The notes under the pieces are model-generated. The model saw only the letters and a program-made list of their open reading frames with translations. It made no database searches and had not been told where the DNA came from. Below, in pieces: positions 53,695-62,179 of a stretch of DNA of 64,000 nt (positions are counted from its first letter, which is position 1; each line of letters starts with the position of its first letter). The stretch comes from Anaerolineales bacterium. Its GTDB lineage: Bacteria > Chloroflexota > Anaerolineae > Anaerolineales > E44-bin32. The stretch lies in NCBI GenBank assembly GCA_029210945.1, contig JARGGH010000007.1, positions 1-64,000 of the forward strand, written 5' to 3'. The translations under genes and the position numbers were made by a program.

Positions 53695-54519
53695 ATGCCT
53701 GACCCTCAAACCTGGCGCCTGATCACCTCCGCCCCGATGCCCGGCTCGCTCAACATGGCCACGGACGAGAGCATCCTTGAGGCGGTCTCAAGTGGATCTG
53801 TTCCGCCGACATTGCGCTTGTATGCCTGGTCGCCACCGAGCCTCTCACTGGGATATGCACAGCCTTTTGCCGATGTGGATCTCGAGCGAATCGATGCAAA
53901 CGGCTGGTCGATCGTGCGCCGCCCGACCGGCGGCCGCGCCATACTGCACACCGACGAACTGACCTATGCAGTCATCGCCCCGATCGATCACCCCGATCTT
54001 GTGGGCGGTGTGTTAGCCAGCTACCAGCGGTTGAGCCGCGCCCTTCTAAGCGGGCTGGAGCAGATCGGCCTGGCGGCTGCCGTCGCACCGGAGGTACAAC
54101 TCTCCGGACAGGAACGCAGCAACCCGGTATGCTTCGAGGTTCCCAGTTCGTATGAGATCGAGGCAGCCGGCCGCAAACTGCTCGGCTCGGCACAGGTCCG
54201 CCGTGTCAAGGGCGTCCTGCAGCACGGCACTCTCCCGCTGACAGGCGACATCACACGGATCTGCGATGCCTTGCGATTCCAGGATGAAGAAACCCGTCAA
54301 AAAGCCAAAGAGCGTGTGCTGCTGCGTGCTGCCTCGGTCAGTGAGATAATCGGTTCGGAGGTCACCTGGCAGCAAGCCGCTCAGGCGCTGGTCCGGGGAT
54401 TTGAACGTGCGCTGGGATGGGATCTCCAGGAGGACAGTCTCACCCAATCCGAACAAGAACACGCGATTGAGCTTCAGAGGAGCAGATATTCAAATCCTGA
54501 ATGGACGGAGCGGATTTAA
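53695..54519 (+). CDS. LipM-like octanoyltransferase / lipoate-protein ligase family protein
   Basis: A 274-residue BPL/LplA/LipB-fold enzyme for lipoate attachment. The RRPTGGRAILH loop, the conserved lysine in GRKLLGSAQVR and the GVLQHGTLPL block are intact. NPVCFEVPSSYEI carries a cysteine where LipM octanoyltransferases have theirs, favouring transfer of octanoate from ACP to a carrier protein over ATP-dependent lipoate ligation. A lipoate synthase gene (lipA) is not in view. ATG at 53695 has no strong ribosome-binding site. It converges with the DUF4230 gene and their stop codons overlap. Confidence 0.85.
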   Translation: MPDPQTWRLITSAPMPGSLNMATDESILEAVSSGSVPPTLRLYAWSPPSLSLGYAQPFADVDLERIDANGWSIVRRPTGGRAILHTDELTYAVIAPIDHPDLVGGVLASYQRLSRALLSGLEQIGLAAAVAPEVQLSGQERSNPVCFEVPSSYEIEAAGRKLLGSAQVRRVKGVLQHGTLPLTGDITRICDALRFQDEETRQKAKERVLLRAASVSEIIGSEVTWQQAAQALVRGFERALGWDLQEDSLTQSEQEHAIELQRSRYSNPEWTERI

Positions 54520-55178
54520 TCTAGTTCTTCGCCAACTGTGAATGTGACGTCTGAAAAGCCCAGCGATCTGAGCAGCCGGTAGAGATAATTTTCAGCGTTG
54601 GTCTGAGCCTGGTCCAGAATGCCATCTTCGATCGCCGCCTTGAGCATCTCCTGCTCTGCCGCCAGGCGAGCCGCGCTCTCTAACTGCACATCCCCCTTAC
54701 GCAGCAACCCGATATCACGATCGTAGACATAGGAGCGCTCATTGTCCAGGGAGGTTATGAACACCTCTGCCGCAGGCAGCGCCACCGTCACGCGCCCCTC
54801 GGCATCCACCTTAATGTCATCGCGCCCGAGCTTATCGAGATCAACGCCGGCGATCACTGTTCCGTGAGCGACGAGCAGCAAACGGTCACCGAAAAGAAAG
54901 CCGAACGGGCCCTGTCCGGTCTCCGCGGTGATCACTTTTTCAACCGAGTACTGCATCGTCTCAAGCCTGGCAAGCGGGCGCAGTTCGTGGACAATCGTAA
55001 TCGGATCCGGCATGATCGTCGGGGTCGGGTTGATGAATGCTGAAACCTGGGTGGAGATCTGCTGGCGCATTTCCTCTACTGGCGCGGTGGCACGCTGTAA
55101 ACTCCAGTTAACCCCCACCACCATAATCGTGGCGCTGAGCAGCAATACAATTAAAATGAGGAATACTGTCTTTTTCAT
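54516..55178 (-). CDS. DUF4230 family membrane-anchored protein
   Basis: A 220-residue protein with one N-terminal membrane helix (about 4-25), a short PTPT linker and a soluble domain of the DUF4230 family, marked by LARLETMQYSVEKVI near its start, LLLVAHGTVIAGVDL in the middle and SAARLAAEQEMLKAAIEDGIL near the end. Function is unknown; the layout suggests an extracytoplasmic role. A TATAAT lies 9 bp upstream of the ATG, so the leader would be only a few bases. Confidence 0.82.
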   Translation of the reverse strand: MKKTVFLILIVLLLSATIMVVGVNWSLQRATAPVEEMRQQISTQVSAFINPTPTIMPDPITIVHELRPLARLETMQYSVEKVITAETGQGPFGFLFGDRLLLVAHGTVIAGVDLDKLGRDDIKVDAEGRVTVALPAAEVFITSLDNERSYVYDRDIGLLRKGDVQLESAARLAAEQEMLKAAIEDGILDQAQTNAENYLYRLLRSLGFSDVTFTVGEELD

Positions 55179-55187
55179 TGTGACCTA

Positions 55188-55193
55188 ATTATA
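55188..55193 (-). promoter_or_regulatory. -10 box of the DUF4230 gene
   Basis: Minus-strand TATAAT 9 bp before the ATG; a recognisable -35 hexamer is not seen. Expected leader is about 3 nt or none. Confidence 0.4.
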
Positions 55194-55246
55194 ACCGCTC
55201 ATTTACAGAGCTTGTAGGAATCTTCCAAGGAGAATACACTGATAGC

Positions 55247-55531
55247 ATGCATGTCGGTGCGCTCTCAATCGACCTCTATCTACCGGCCAGCAATTCGCTC
55301 AAGGACAAGCGGCGGACGCTGAAACCGCTCCTGGCTCGCCTGCACAAAGAGTTCAACATCTCCGTCGCCGAGATCGAGCTCAATGACCATCACCGTAGCG
55401 CTGCGATTGCGTGTGTGGTCGTGAGCAACGACTCGGCGCACGTCCAGCAAATGCTCGAAAAGATTGCGCGATGGGTCGTGCGCCACCGGCCTGATCTCCA
55501 GGTTGTCGACCACCAGATCACGTTGTTGTAG
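55247..55531 (+). CDS. DUF503 (YlxP-like) protein
   Basis: A 94-residue protein of the DUF503 family, found in many bacteria near translation genes. Conserved features are the first strand VGALSIDLYLPASNSLKDKRRTLKPLLARLH and the ELNDHHRSAAIACVVVSND segment. AAGGAG lies 12 nt upstream of the ATG. YlxP often lies in the nusA-rbfA operon; here it is separate, next to an SDR gene. Function not established. Confidence 0.9.
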   Translation: MHVGALSIDLYLPASNSLKDKRRTLKPLLARLHKEFNISVAEIELNDHHRSAAIACVVVSNDSAHVQQMLEKIARWVVRHRPDLQVVDHQITLL

Positions 55532-55556
55532 TAGATTGAAGTAAGGGAGCCCCGGC

Positions 55557-56345
55557 ATGGATCTCGGATTAGAAGGTAAGAAAGCGCTCGTCACCGCTTC
55601 CTCGCGAGGGCTGGGCAAGGCTGCCGCTGCAGCTATTGCTGCCGAGGGGGCATCGGTGTCATTGTGCTCACGCACCTCGCAGGTCCACGCGACCGCGCAG
55701 GCGATCCGGGATTCGACCGGCGTGCAGGTCGTCTCTGTTGAGGCTGATCTAACCAGACCGGCCGATATCGACCGTTATGTGCGTCAATCAAAAGCAGAGC
55801 TTGGCGGTATCGACATACTGATCATCAACGCAGGGGGTCCTCCCCCCGGCGGGTTCCTCGATCTGACCCCCGACGACTGGCGAGCCGCAATCGATCTCAC
55901 ATTGATGAGCGCCGTGAACCTGTGCTACGCGGTCGTGCCGGCGATGCTCGAAGCGGGATCAGGCTCGATCGTGACAACACAGTCCTATTCTGTAAAACAC
56001 CCGATTGACAACCTGATCCTCTCGAACGCGCTGCGCATGGCCGTCGTCGGCATGATGAAATCGATGGCCAATGAATTGGGTCCGAAGGGGATCCGCATCA
56101 ATTCGATCAACCCTGCCTGGACCTGGACCGAGCGTGTCGAGCAGCTCATGAAAGATCGAGCCGAACGCAATCAAACTTCGCTGGAAGAAGAATCCGGGCG
56201 GGTCACCGAAGCGGTGCCGCTCGGTCGCATGGGCAGCGTCGATGAGTTTGGCCGCTCGATCGCCTGGTTGGCCTCACCGGCCGCCTCATTTATCCACGGA
56301 CATGCACTCATGTTTGACGGTGGGGCAACCCGATTTCCTCTGTAA
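55557..56345 (+). CDS. Atypical short-chain dehydrogenase (BKR-like) lacking the catalytic tetrad
   Basis: A 262-residue SDR. The cofactor motif is TASSRGLGKA (12-21), and NAGG (91-94) is present. The normal Tyr-x-x-x-Lys pair is missing: alignment on the surrounding helix (GMMKSMANELGPKGIRIN) puts Ser156 and Arg160 there. The upstream catalytic serine is replaced in IVTTQSY. A conserved-domain subgroup of such 3-oxoacyl-ACP-reductase-like proteins with imperfect tetrads is known, so this is a family property and not decay. The enzyme may use a different mechanism or bind a ligand only. It starts 26 bp after the DUF503 gene. Confidence 0.85.
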   Translation: MDLGLEGKKALVTASSRGLGKAAAAAIAAEGASVSLCSRTSQVHATAQAIRDSTGVQVVSVEADLTRPADIDRYVRQSKAELGGIDILIINAGGPPPGGFLDLTPDDWRAAIDLTLMSAVNLCYAVVPAMLEAGSGSIVTTQSYSVKHPIDNLILSNALRMAVVGMMKSMANELGPKGIRINSINPAWTWTERVEQLMKDRAERNQTSLEEESGRVTEAVPLGRMGSVDEFGRSIAWLASPAASFIHGHALMFDGGATRFPL

Positions 56346-56378
56346 TGCAACGTGGCTGAAAACTTGCATTAAACCAAA

Positions 56379-56400
56379 TCACGCAGTGTAGACTGCGTGA
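56379..56400 (-). terminator. Hairpin after the response-regulator gene
   Basis: An 8-bp stem TCACGCAG/CTGCGTGA with a 6-nt loop, T-rich on the minus strand side (TTTGGTTTAA). It could end transcripts from the minus strand gene and possibly from the SDR side. Confidence 0.5.
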
Positions 56401-56455
56401 CTTGGAACAGGGAAACGCGGTTGCCAGCCAGCGATCCTATCAAATTTGGGTATGG

Positions 56456-56845
56456 TTATGCGGCGACCACTTCCCGGACCTGCAATCGGCGCCGTACGAG
56501 CGTTCGCAATCTTGAGGCTAGCAAGCTCGCGTGGACCGGCTTGATCAGGTAGTCATCCGCTCCAGCATCGAGTGCACGAGCCACGCTGCCGGGTGAGCCG
56601 AGCGCTGAAAGGATAAGGATCGGGACATCGGAAAATTCACGGATCTTCTCGCAGACCTCCCAGCCATCCATGCCGGGCATGAGCAAATCCAGGATGACCA
56701 CATCCGGCTTTGCGGTTCTGCATGTCTCGATTCCGTCTTCGCCGTTATATTCAGCGCAAATCTGGAAATCCTGACCCTTCAGGAGCGTGCGGAGCATAAT
56801 TGCCAGATCGGGATCATCGTCGATGAGTAATACTTCAACGGCCAT
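56456..56845 (-). CDS. Single-domain response regulator (receiver only)
   Basis: A 129-residue CheY-like receiver without an output domain. The phosphorylation site is D53 (VVILDLLMPGMDGWE), with the acidic pair D9-D10 and the lysine in YLIKPVH. The start is set at ATG 56845, since GGTGG lies 6 nt upstream; an in-frame TTG two codons earlier overlaps that site. It is divergent from the two-kinase operon and is probably a target of one of those kinases, acting by protein contact. Confidence 0.92.
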   Translation of the reverse strand: MAVEVLLIDDDPDLAIMLRTLLKGQDFQICAEYNGEDGIETCRTAKPDVVILDLLMPGMDGWEVCEKIREFSDVPILILSALGSPGSVARALDAGADDYLIKPVHASLLASRLRTLVRRRLQVREVVAA

Positions 56846-56933
56846 AGTCAACCACCCTTTCCATGGCCCTATTATGATCGATATCTGGCCGGTTGAACCT
56901 TACAGGGTCCTTTCATTGAATTTCAGAACTTGC

Positions 56934-56962
56934 TTGCGATGATCACATCAACAGTCTATGAT
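56934..56962 (+). promoter_or_regulatory. Promoter of the two-kinase signalling operon
   Basis: TTGCGA (56934-56939) and TATGAT (56957-56962) are 17 bp apart, 33 bp upstream of the first kinase gene. Confidence 0.5.
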
Positions 56963-56995
56963 GTGAACCTGTAAGAGGGAGAAGAATTTCTAATC

Positions 56996-58165
56996 ATGGC
57001 GGAGAACCCCACGAAGAATCCGGTCGGGCGGGTTGTCTACTGTCCGCAATGCGAACAGCCCCTGCCGATGGACGCGCGTTTGTGTCCACAATGCGGTGTC
57101 GACCTCGCCCTGCTTTCCCTTCTGGGGGAGAAAGCCTACCTCGAAGGTGTCCCGAAATACACTCCCATCGATACCACCCCGGCCTGGCTGGTCCCCCGCA
57201 TCGGTGAATTCCTGATCGAGCAGAACGTGATCAGTAAATTGCAGTTGGAAGAAGCACTGAGACAGCAAAAAGCGCGCGCAGAGCATGGGGAGGACGTCCT
57301 GCTGGGCCAGACCCTGATTCAGATGGGGTTTCTAACCCGAGAAACGCTGGATCAAGCCCTCACCGAGCAGATCGTGAAACTGCATGCTGCCGTGCAGGAG
57401 TCCAATCGGACGCTGCAGCAGCGCGTGCACCAACGCACCCGGGAGCTGCGCCACGCTCTCCAACGCCTCACGGAAATCAATCAAGTCAAAGCCAACCTCA
57501 TCTCCAACATCTCCCACGAGCTGCGCACCCCGCTGGCTCACTTGAAGGGCTACGTCGAGCTGCTTGCCGACGGTGAACTGGGCGCGTTAAGCGGTGAGCA
57601 AGCCGACGCCTTAAATGTCATGCGGCGGGCCACCGACCGACTCAATCAACTGATCGAAGATTTGATCGAGTTCTCGACAGCTTCCCGTGAGGGGCTCACA
57701 TTAAACCTGGAGCCAATTTCTGTCGCTGACACCGCTGAAAACGTGATCCAGAGGTCACATGAAAAGGCGGATAAGGCCGGTGTACAGCTGATCGCTGACA
57801 TCCAGGGAGGCCTGCCGGCGATTCGCGCCGATGTCGAAAGGCTCTCGTGGGTGATTTACCAGCTGGTCGACAACGGCATCAAGTTCACACCGACCGGCGG
57901 AAGTGTGACGATCCGGGCAAATTCGTCCGAGACCGGAATACTATTCGAAATCGAGGACACTGGCATCGGTATTCCCGCCGAACGCATCGAAGAGATCTTC
58001 GAGCCATTTCACCAGTTGGACGGGTCGCCAACCCGCCGCCATGGTGGCACCGGCCTGGGTTTGTCGCTGGTGAAGCTGATTCTGGAGGCGCATGGCAGCT
58101 CATTAGACGTGGAAAGTGAGGAAGGCAGCGGCACTCGTTTTCGTTTCCATTTGCTGCAGAATTGA
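56996..58165 (+). CDS. Zinc-ribbon/T2SSE-N histidine kinase
   Basis: A 389-residue cytoplasmic histidine kinase. It opens with a four-cysteine zinc ribbon (C16-x2-C19, C30-x2-C33). Residues about 66-130 resemble the MshE/T2SSE N-terminal domain (IGEFLIEQNVISKLQLEEAL and LLGQTLIQMGFLTRETLDQAL, the classic repeated GE-L-Q pattern). HisKA follows with H174 in NISHELRTPL, then HATPase with N, G1 and G2 boxes (NGIKFTPTGG, IEDTGIGIPAE, GGTGLGLSLVK). No membrane helices are seen. MshEN-like domains bind cyclic di-GMP in some proteins, so nucleotide sensing is possible but inferred. It is first in an operon with the GAF kinase and OmpR-type regulator. Confidence 0.9.
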   Translation: MAENPTKNPVGRVVYCPQCEQPLPMDARLCPQCGVDLALLSLLGEKAYLEGVPKYTPIDTTPAWLVPRIGEFLIEQNVISKLQLEEALRQQKARAEHGEDVLLGQTLIQMGFLTRETLDQALTEQIVKLHAAVQESNRTLQQRVHQRTRELRHALQRLTEINQVKANLISNISHELRTPLAHLKGYVELLADGELGALSGEQADALNVMRRATDRLNQLIEDLIEFSTASREGLTLNLEPISVADTAENVIQRSHEKADKAGVQLIADIQGGLPAIRADVERLSWVIYQLVDNGIKFTPTGGSVTIRANSSETGILFEIEDTGIGIPAERIEEIFEPFHQLDGSPTRRHGGTGLGLSLVKLILEAHGSSLDVESEEGSGTRFRFHLLQN

Positions 58166-58169
58166 AATT

Positions 58170-59417
58170 ATGTCCAGTCCGCTGATACCCACCGAGACGC
58201 TCACGTATGGCACCGAACTCAACGCGGTCTACGCAATTGCGCGCATCGTCGCCGAGACGTTCGATACCGAAGCCGGGCTGGATGCGGTATTCCGCCTGGC
58301 GCGAACGATCTTCATCTTCGACACGGTCGCGCTCTATTTAGAGAACGAGGAGAGCGAAGAACTCGAACCGAGTTACGCCCGGGCACTCGGTCGTGGGCGA
58401 TCCCGCGAGGAGGGTCTCACGTGGGGGGAACCAGCGGCGCAAGAAGCATTCCGCTCGGGACAGACCATTCTTCGCAAGGAGGATGCCGGGCCCAGCGTAA
58501 AAGAGCGAGATCGGCGTCGTGATTATCTCGGTCTGCCGCTTCTGGTCGGCGGCCGCACGGTCGGCAGCCTGGTGTTTGGACGCTTCGGAGGACCATCCTA
58601 CCCCGCCGAACATATCCGCCTGGCCGAATTCGTGGCCTGGCACGTCGGGCAGCTGCTGGAAAACCGGCGGCTTTCACGACGCGTCGCCAACCTCGAGGCA
58701 CAGCGCGAGCTGACCCGCATGCAGGATGAATTCATCTCCACAATCTCGCACGAACTACGCACGCCCCTGGGCTTTATCAAAGGTTACGTGACCACGCTGA
58801 TGCGTGAAGACACAACCTGGGACGAAGTGCGCCGTAAAGAGTTCCTCGAAATCATCGACGATGAGGCGGATCGGCTGCGGGAGTTGATCGACAACCTGCT
58901 CGATTCATCACGCCTCGACAGCGGGACATTAAGCATGACCCTCGAACTGACCAGGATTGCGCCCGTGATCCGTGCTTCGGTTCACAGGATCAAAGGCGCC
59001 CACCCGAAGATCCCCATCGAGGTAAATCTTCCTGATGACCTGCCCGTGATGCAGATCGATTCGACCCGCATTGCCCAGGTGATCGACAACTTCCTGAACA
59101 ATGCCAGTAAATATGCCGCCGGGAGCCCGATTACGATCACGGCGGGCAAGCATGCCGGAAAAGTGCGTATCAGCGTCAAGGATGAAGGACCCGGGATCCC
59201 GGCTGAGCACACCTCTCACTTATTTGAACGCTTCTATCGTGTGCCCGGTTCCAGCAACACGCGCGGCACCGGATTAGGGCTCTATATCAGCCGTAAAATT
59301 ATCGAAGCTCATGGTGGTGAAATTGGTGTCAAGAGTACAATGGGTGAAGGTACGATCTTTTATTTCGACCTTCCGGTCACAGATTTTGATGAGACGGAAG
59401 CAGGAGGGAAAACATGA
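58170..59417 (+). CDS. GAF-domain sensor histidine kinase
   Basis: A 415-residue cytoplasmic kinase beginning at ATG 58170, 4 bp after the previous gene. A GAF domain (about 20-170, with GLPLLVGGRTVGSLVFGRF) precedes HisKA (H194 in TISHELRTPL) and a complete HATPase domain (NFLNNASKYAAGS, VKDEGPGIPAE, RGTGLGLYISRKII). Its sequence continues with a 4-nt overlap into the OmpR-type regulator gene, so the two form a likely kinase-regulator pair. The ligand bound by the GAF domain is unknown. Confidence 0.94.
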   Translation: MSSPLIPTETLTYGTELNAVYAIARIVAETFDTEAGLDAVFRLARTIFIFDTVALYLENEESEELEPSYARALGRGRSREEGLTWGEPAAQEAFRSGQTILRKEDAGPSVKERDRRRDYLGLPLLVGGRTVGSLVFGRFGGPSYPAEHIRLAEFVAWHVGQLLENRRLSRRVANLEAQRELTRMQDEFISTISHELRTPLGFIKGYVTTLMREDTTWDEVRRKEFLEIIDDEADRLRELIDNLLDSSRLDSGTLSMTLELTRIAPVIRASVHRIKGAHPKIPIEVNLPDDLPVMQIDSTRIAQVIDNFLNNASKYAAGSPITITAGKHAGKVRISVKDEGPGIPAEHTSHLFERFYRVPGSSNTRGTGLGLYISRKIIEAHGGEIGVKSTMGEGTIFYFDLPVTDFDETEAGGKT

Positions 59418-60121
59418 ACGATCCCAAAACAATCCTGGTCGTTGACGATGAGCCCCGCTACCTCAGCCTCGTTCAAATTAATCTTGAGAGCGATGGTTAC
59501 AACGTCATCACCGCAATGGACGGCCAGAGTGCAGTCGAAGCCGTCGCCAATCAACAACCCGATATCGTCCTGCTGGACGTGATGATGCCGGTCATGGATG
59601 GTTTCACAGCGTGTGAACGCATCCGCGAATTTTCATCTGTCCCCGTGATCATCCTGACCGCTAAAGGGGAGGAACGGGATCGGGTGCGCGGTCTGGACGC
59701 AGGCGCTGATGATTACATCATCAAACCTTTCTCGGCTCAGGAACTGCTGGCGCGCGTGCGCGCTGTGCTTCGCAGGGCAGAACGAGGGACAGTCGAAGGC
59801 TTTCATGAACCGATCTTCGAACATCATGAACTTGAAATCGACCTGGCGCGCGCGCTGGTGACCGTCAATGGCGAAGAGGTTTCGCTGACCGCAACGGAGT
59901 ACCGCTTGCTGCAGACGCTGGCGAACAATGTCGGTCATGTTCAAAGCGCAGAAGACCTGCTCACCGCAGTTTGGGGGCCGGAATATAAGGACGACAAGGA
60001 GATCCTCTGGGTCTGTCTGAGCAGGCTGCGTCAGAAGATCGAGGCGGACCCGAAGAACTTCATCCACATTGTCACGAGACAGGGCATAGGCTATTTGATG
60101 CCGCCCGTTGATGAAGGATAG
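59414..60121 (+). CDS. OmpR/PhoB-family response regulator
   Basis: A 235-residue regulator. The receiver has the acidic pair D11-D12, the phosphoacceptor D55 (IVLLDVMMPVMDG) and K in DYIIKPF. The C-terminal winged helix (about 135-232) has the trans_reg_C features VSLTATEYRLLQTL, VWGPEYKDD and HIVTRQGIGYLM. It should bind DNA when phosphorylated by the kinase encoded immediately upstream. ATGA overlap with that kinase gene. Confidence 0.96.
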   Translation: MNDPKTILVVDDEPRYLSLVQINLESDGYNVITAMDGQSAVEAVANQQPDIVLLDVMMPVMDGFTACERIREFSSVPVIILTAKGEERDRVRGLDAGADDYIIKPFSAQELLARVRAVLRRAERGTVEGFHEPIFEHHELEIDLARALVTVNGEEVSLTATEYRLLQTLANNVGHVQSAEDLLTAVWGPEYKDDKEILWVCLSRLRQKIEADPKNFIHIVTRQGIGYLMPPVDEG

Positions 60122-60135
60122 GAGCCAGACGCCAG

Positions 60136-61326
60136 GTGACCGGTCAGATCCCTCTGCTGCATATTGAGCCGGATGCTCAGACCGCGGAGTTCATCCGGCA
60201 TACGCTGCAACAGGCTGGCTACAGCGTTACGTCGGTCCAGAACGGCAAAGAGGGTTTAATTGTCGCATGGCGCGACCAACCACAGATCGTCGTAAGCGAG
60301 CTGGATCTGCCCGATATCGACGGTTTCGAATTAATCGAGAAGCTGCGCAATGATCCGCGCACCAGGAAAATCGCGATCGTCGGTCTGACGAAGCTGAAGG
60401 AACCGTCCTCCGCTGCCCGGGCCAGTGAAGCGGGTGTCGACCGCTACTTCGTCAAACAGCCCGGGGCAGTCGATCTGCTGGTGGACTTCCTCGCGCAAGA
60501 CAAATTTGCTCACGATGATCACTCAGCAAGCCCGTCGTCCAGCGCGCCCGGTCATCAGATAACGGCGCTGGTCGGCATCAAAGGTGGCGTGGGGACCTCC
60601 TCTCTGGCGCTGAATATCGCTCACCACATTGGGCTGGCACTCGGAGAAGGCCGGGTCCTCGCGATCGACTTCGACCTTCCGGTCGGGTCGCTTTCTTTTA
60701 TCAGCGGAGCACATGGAAAACTGACTCTTGATCAGCTGCTGGTCCAGGAACCGCAAGCCCTGGCTGGCATGACGCTGCATGAAGAATTGCTGGTCCCCAA
60801 AGCATGGTCCTGTGCCGTATTACCCGGATTCATTCGACCCGAGCGGCTGGATGATTGGATCTCCAGCAACATCCCTGCTCTGCTGCAATCCCTTCGAAAC
60901 CAGTATGAACATCTTGTTGTGGACCTCGGCCGGGATCTCAGCCCGCCCGGACATGCCGTGCTGGCGCAGTCCGATCACATTCTGCTATTGCTGCAGCCCG
61001 ATCAGGAATGCGTCGCACGCGCCAAATCGATTTTTAACTATCTGGTGAAAACCGGCATCGATCGATCCAGGATCCATTTCATCACCAACCGGCCCCACCC
61101 TTCTGAGAGCCTGACGGCGAGAAGCACAGAGGAAGCGTTGGGGCATCCCGTGCTGGGTGCGATCCCATACATGGGCGACCGGATGAACCTGGTTATCACC
61201 CTGCATGCTCCGCTTGCGCTTCGATTTCCCGAGACGCCCGGCAACGTGCTCACGCAGGAAGTCGCCGGTTTCTTGGTCGGAGAGGGGATTGCAGAGCATA
61301 AACAAGAGAGTATGAAAGTAAGATGA
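60136..61326 (+). CDS. CpaE/MinD-type ATPase with degenerate receiver domain
   Basis: A 396-residue fusion. Residues 1-125 have a receiver fold in which the phosphoacceptor is glutamate (E55 in VVSELDLPDIDG), and the acidic pair reads E11-P12 rather than D-D, so it is likely a constitutively set or non-phosphorylated module. Residues about 142-390 form a ParA/MinD ATPase with the deviant Walker A KGGVGTSS (K149). This is the layout of CpaE, which places pilus (Flp/Tad) machinery at a cell pole. No pilus genes are adjacent. The start is GTG at 60136, 14 bp after the regulator. Confidence 0.88.
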   Translation: MTGQIPLLHIEPDAQTAEFIRHTLQQAGYSVTSVQNGKEGLIVAWRDQPQIVVSELDLPDIDGFELIEKLRNDPRTRKIAIVGLTKLKEPSSAARASEAGVDRYFVKQPGAVDLLVDFLAQDKFAHDDHSASPSSSAPGHQITALVGIKGGVGTSSLALNIAHHIGLALGEGRVLAIDFDLPVGSLSFISGAHGKLTLDQLLVQEPQALAGMTLHEELLVPKAWSCAVLPGFIRPERLDDWISSNIPALLQSLRNQYEHLVVDLGRDLSPPGHAVLAQSDHILLLLQPDQECVARAKSIFNYLVKTGIDRSRIHFITNRPHPSESLTARSTEEALGHPVLGAIPYMGDRMNLVITLHAPLALRFPETPGNVLTQEVAGFLVGEGIAEHKQESMKVR

Positions 61327-61468
61327 TAGACCCAGCAATTTCTATTACCGGCAGTGGATCTACCCACAGCTCGCTGACCGGACAGCACTTGTGCAACCTG
61401 GCGAAGCGCTCCAGGGTGGAGTTCACTTTCCGGCGCCAGCCACGATCGAGTCCGGATTCTGGTTCTGC

Positions 61469-61474
61469 TATAAT
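61469..61474 (+). promoter_or_regulatory. -10 box of the double-XRE regulator gene
   Basis: TATAAT preceded by TGC (extended -10), 33 bp upstream of the ATG; the -35 region is poorly conserved. Confidence 0.45.
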
Positions 61475-61507
61475 CGCCACGATCCTTCAACCGGGAGTGA
61501 ATCGAAG

Positions 61508-62179
61508 ATGATGGACGAACAATCTCGAACCTTACGCGGCAAGATATTGGGCGCACTGCTACGGGATGCCCGCCTTGATGCAGGCAAGAGCATGAAGTCG
61601 CTCGGTGAGATGATTGGCAGCTCATCCAGCACCATCTCCTCGTTCGAACACGGGCGCAAATCCTTTTCACTGCCCGAACTCGAGCTGCTCGCTTACCACC
61701 TTGACGTTCCGCTGCAGCACTTTTTCGACCCCACTACCGAGTCGCTGGCCGATGAGCCAACTTTCGAGCCAAGCATCATGATAGAACTGCGCGATCGCAT
61801 GATCGGTGCGATGCTGCGGCAACGCCGCCATGAACTCGGCTACTCGATTCGTGAAGTCGCAGACCGGACCGATATGCCTCCCAGCCGCATCAGCGCCTAC
61901 GAACGCGGCCTGCGTTCCATTCCGCTCCCTGATCTCGAGAGTTTGCTGATTGAGCTGGAAGATTCACTCGACCGGTATATCGATCAAGACGGACCGATCG
62001 GTGCATGGCACCGCAACCAGGAGGCCTTCGAGCAGTTTAAGGAGCTGCCCGAGGAGCTCAGGTCATTCTTCTCCGATCCCGATCACCGCACCTATCTGCG
62101 CATGGCAAGAGAACTGAGCAGATTAGACGTCAATGATCTGCAATCCATCGCGGAAACGCTTCAGGATATCCTCGATTGA
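61508..62179 (+). CDS. Transcriptional regulator with two XRE helix-turn-helix domains
   Basis: A 223-residue protein with two Cro/C1-type HTH domains. The first is about residues 15-70 (LGEMIGSSSSTISSFEHGRKSFSLPELELLAYHLDVP) and the second about 100-155 (IREVADRTDMPPSRISAYERGLRSIPLPDLESLLIELE). The C-terminal part is not recognised. A duplicated HTH within one chain suggests binding of a direct or inverted repeat as a monomer. The start is ATG 61508 with GGAG upstream. Translation of the TPR gene is coupled to it by an overlap of stop and start codons. Confidence 0.88.
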   Translation: MMDEQSRTLRGKILGALLRDARLDAGKSMKSLGEMIGSSSSTISSFEHGRKSFSLPELELLAYHLDVPLQHFFDPTTESLADEPTFEPSIMIELRDRMIGAMLRQRRHELGYSIREVADRTDMPPSRISAYERGLRSIPLPDLESLLIELEDSLDRYIDQDGPIGAWHRNQEAFEQFKELPEELRSFFSDPDHRTYLRMARELSRLDVNDLQSIAETLQDILD

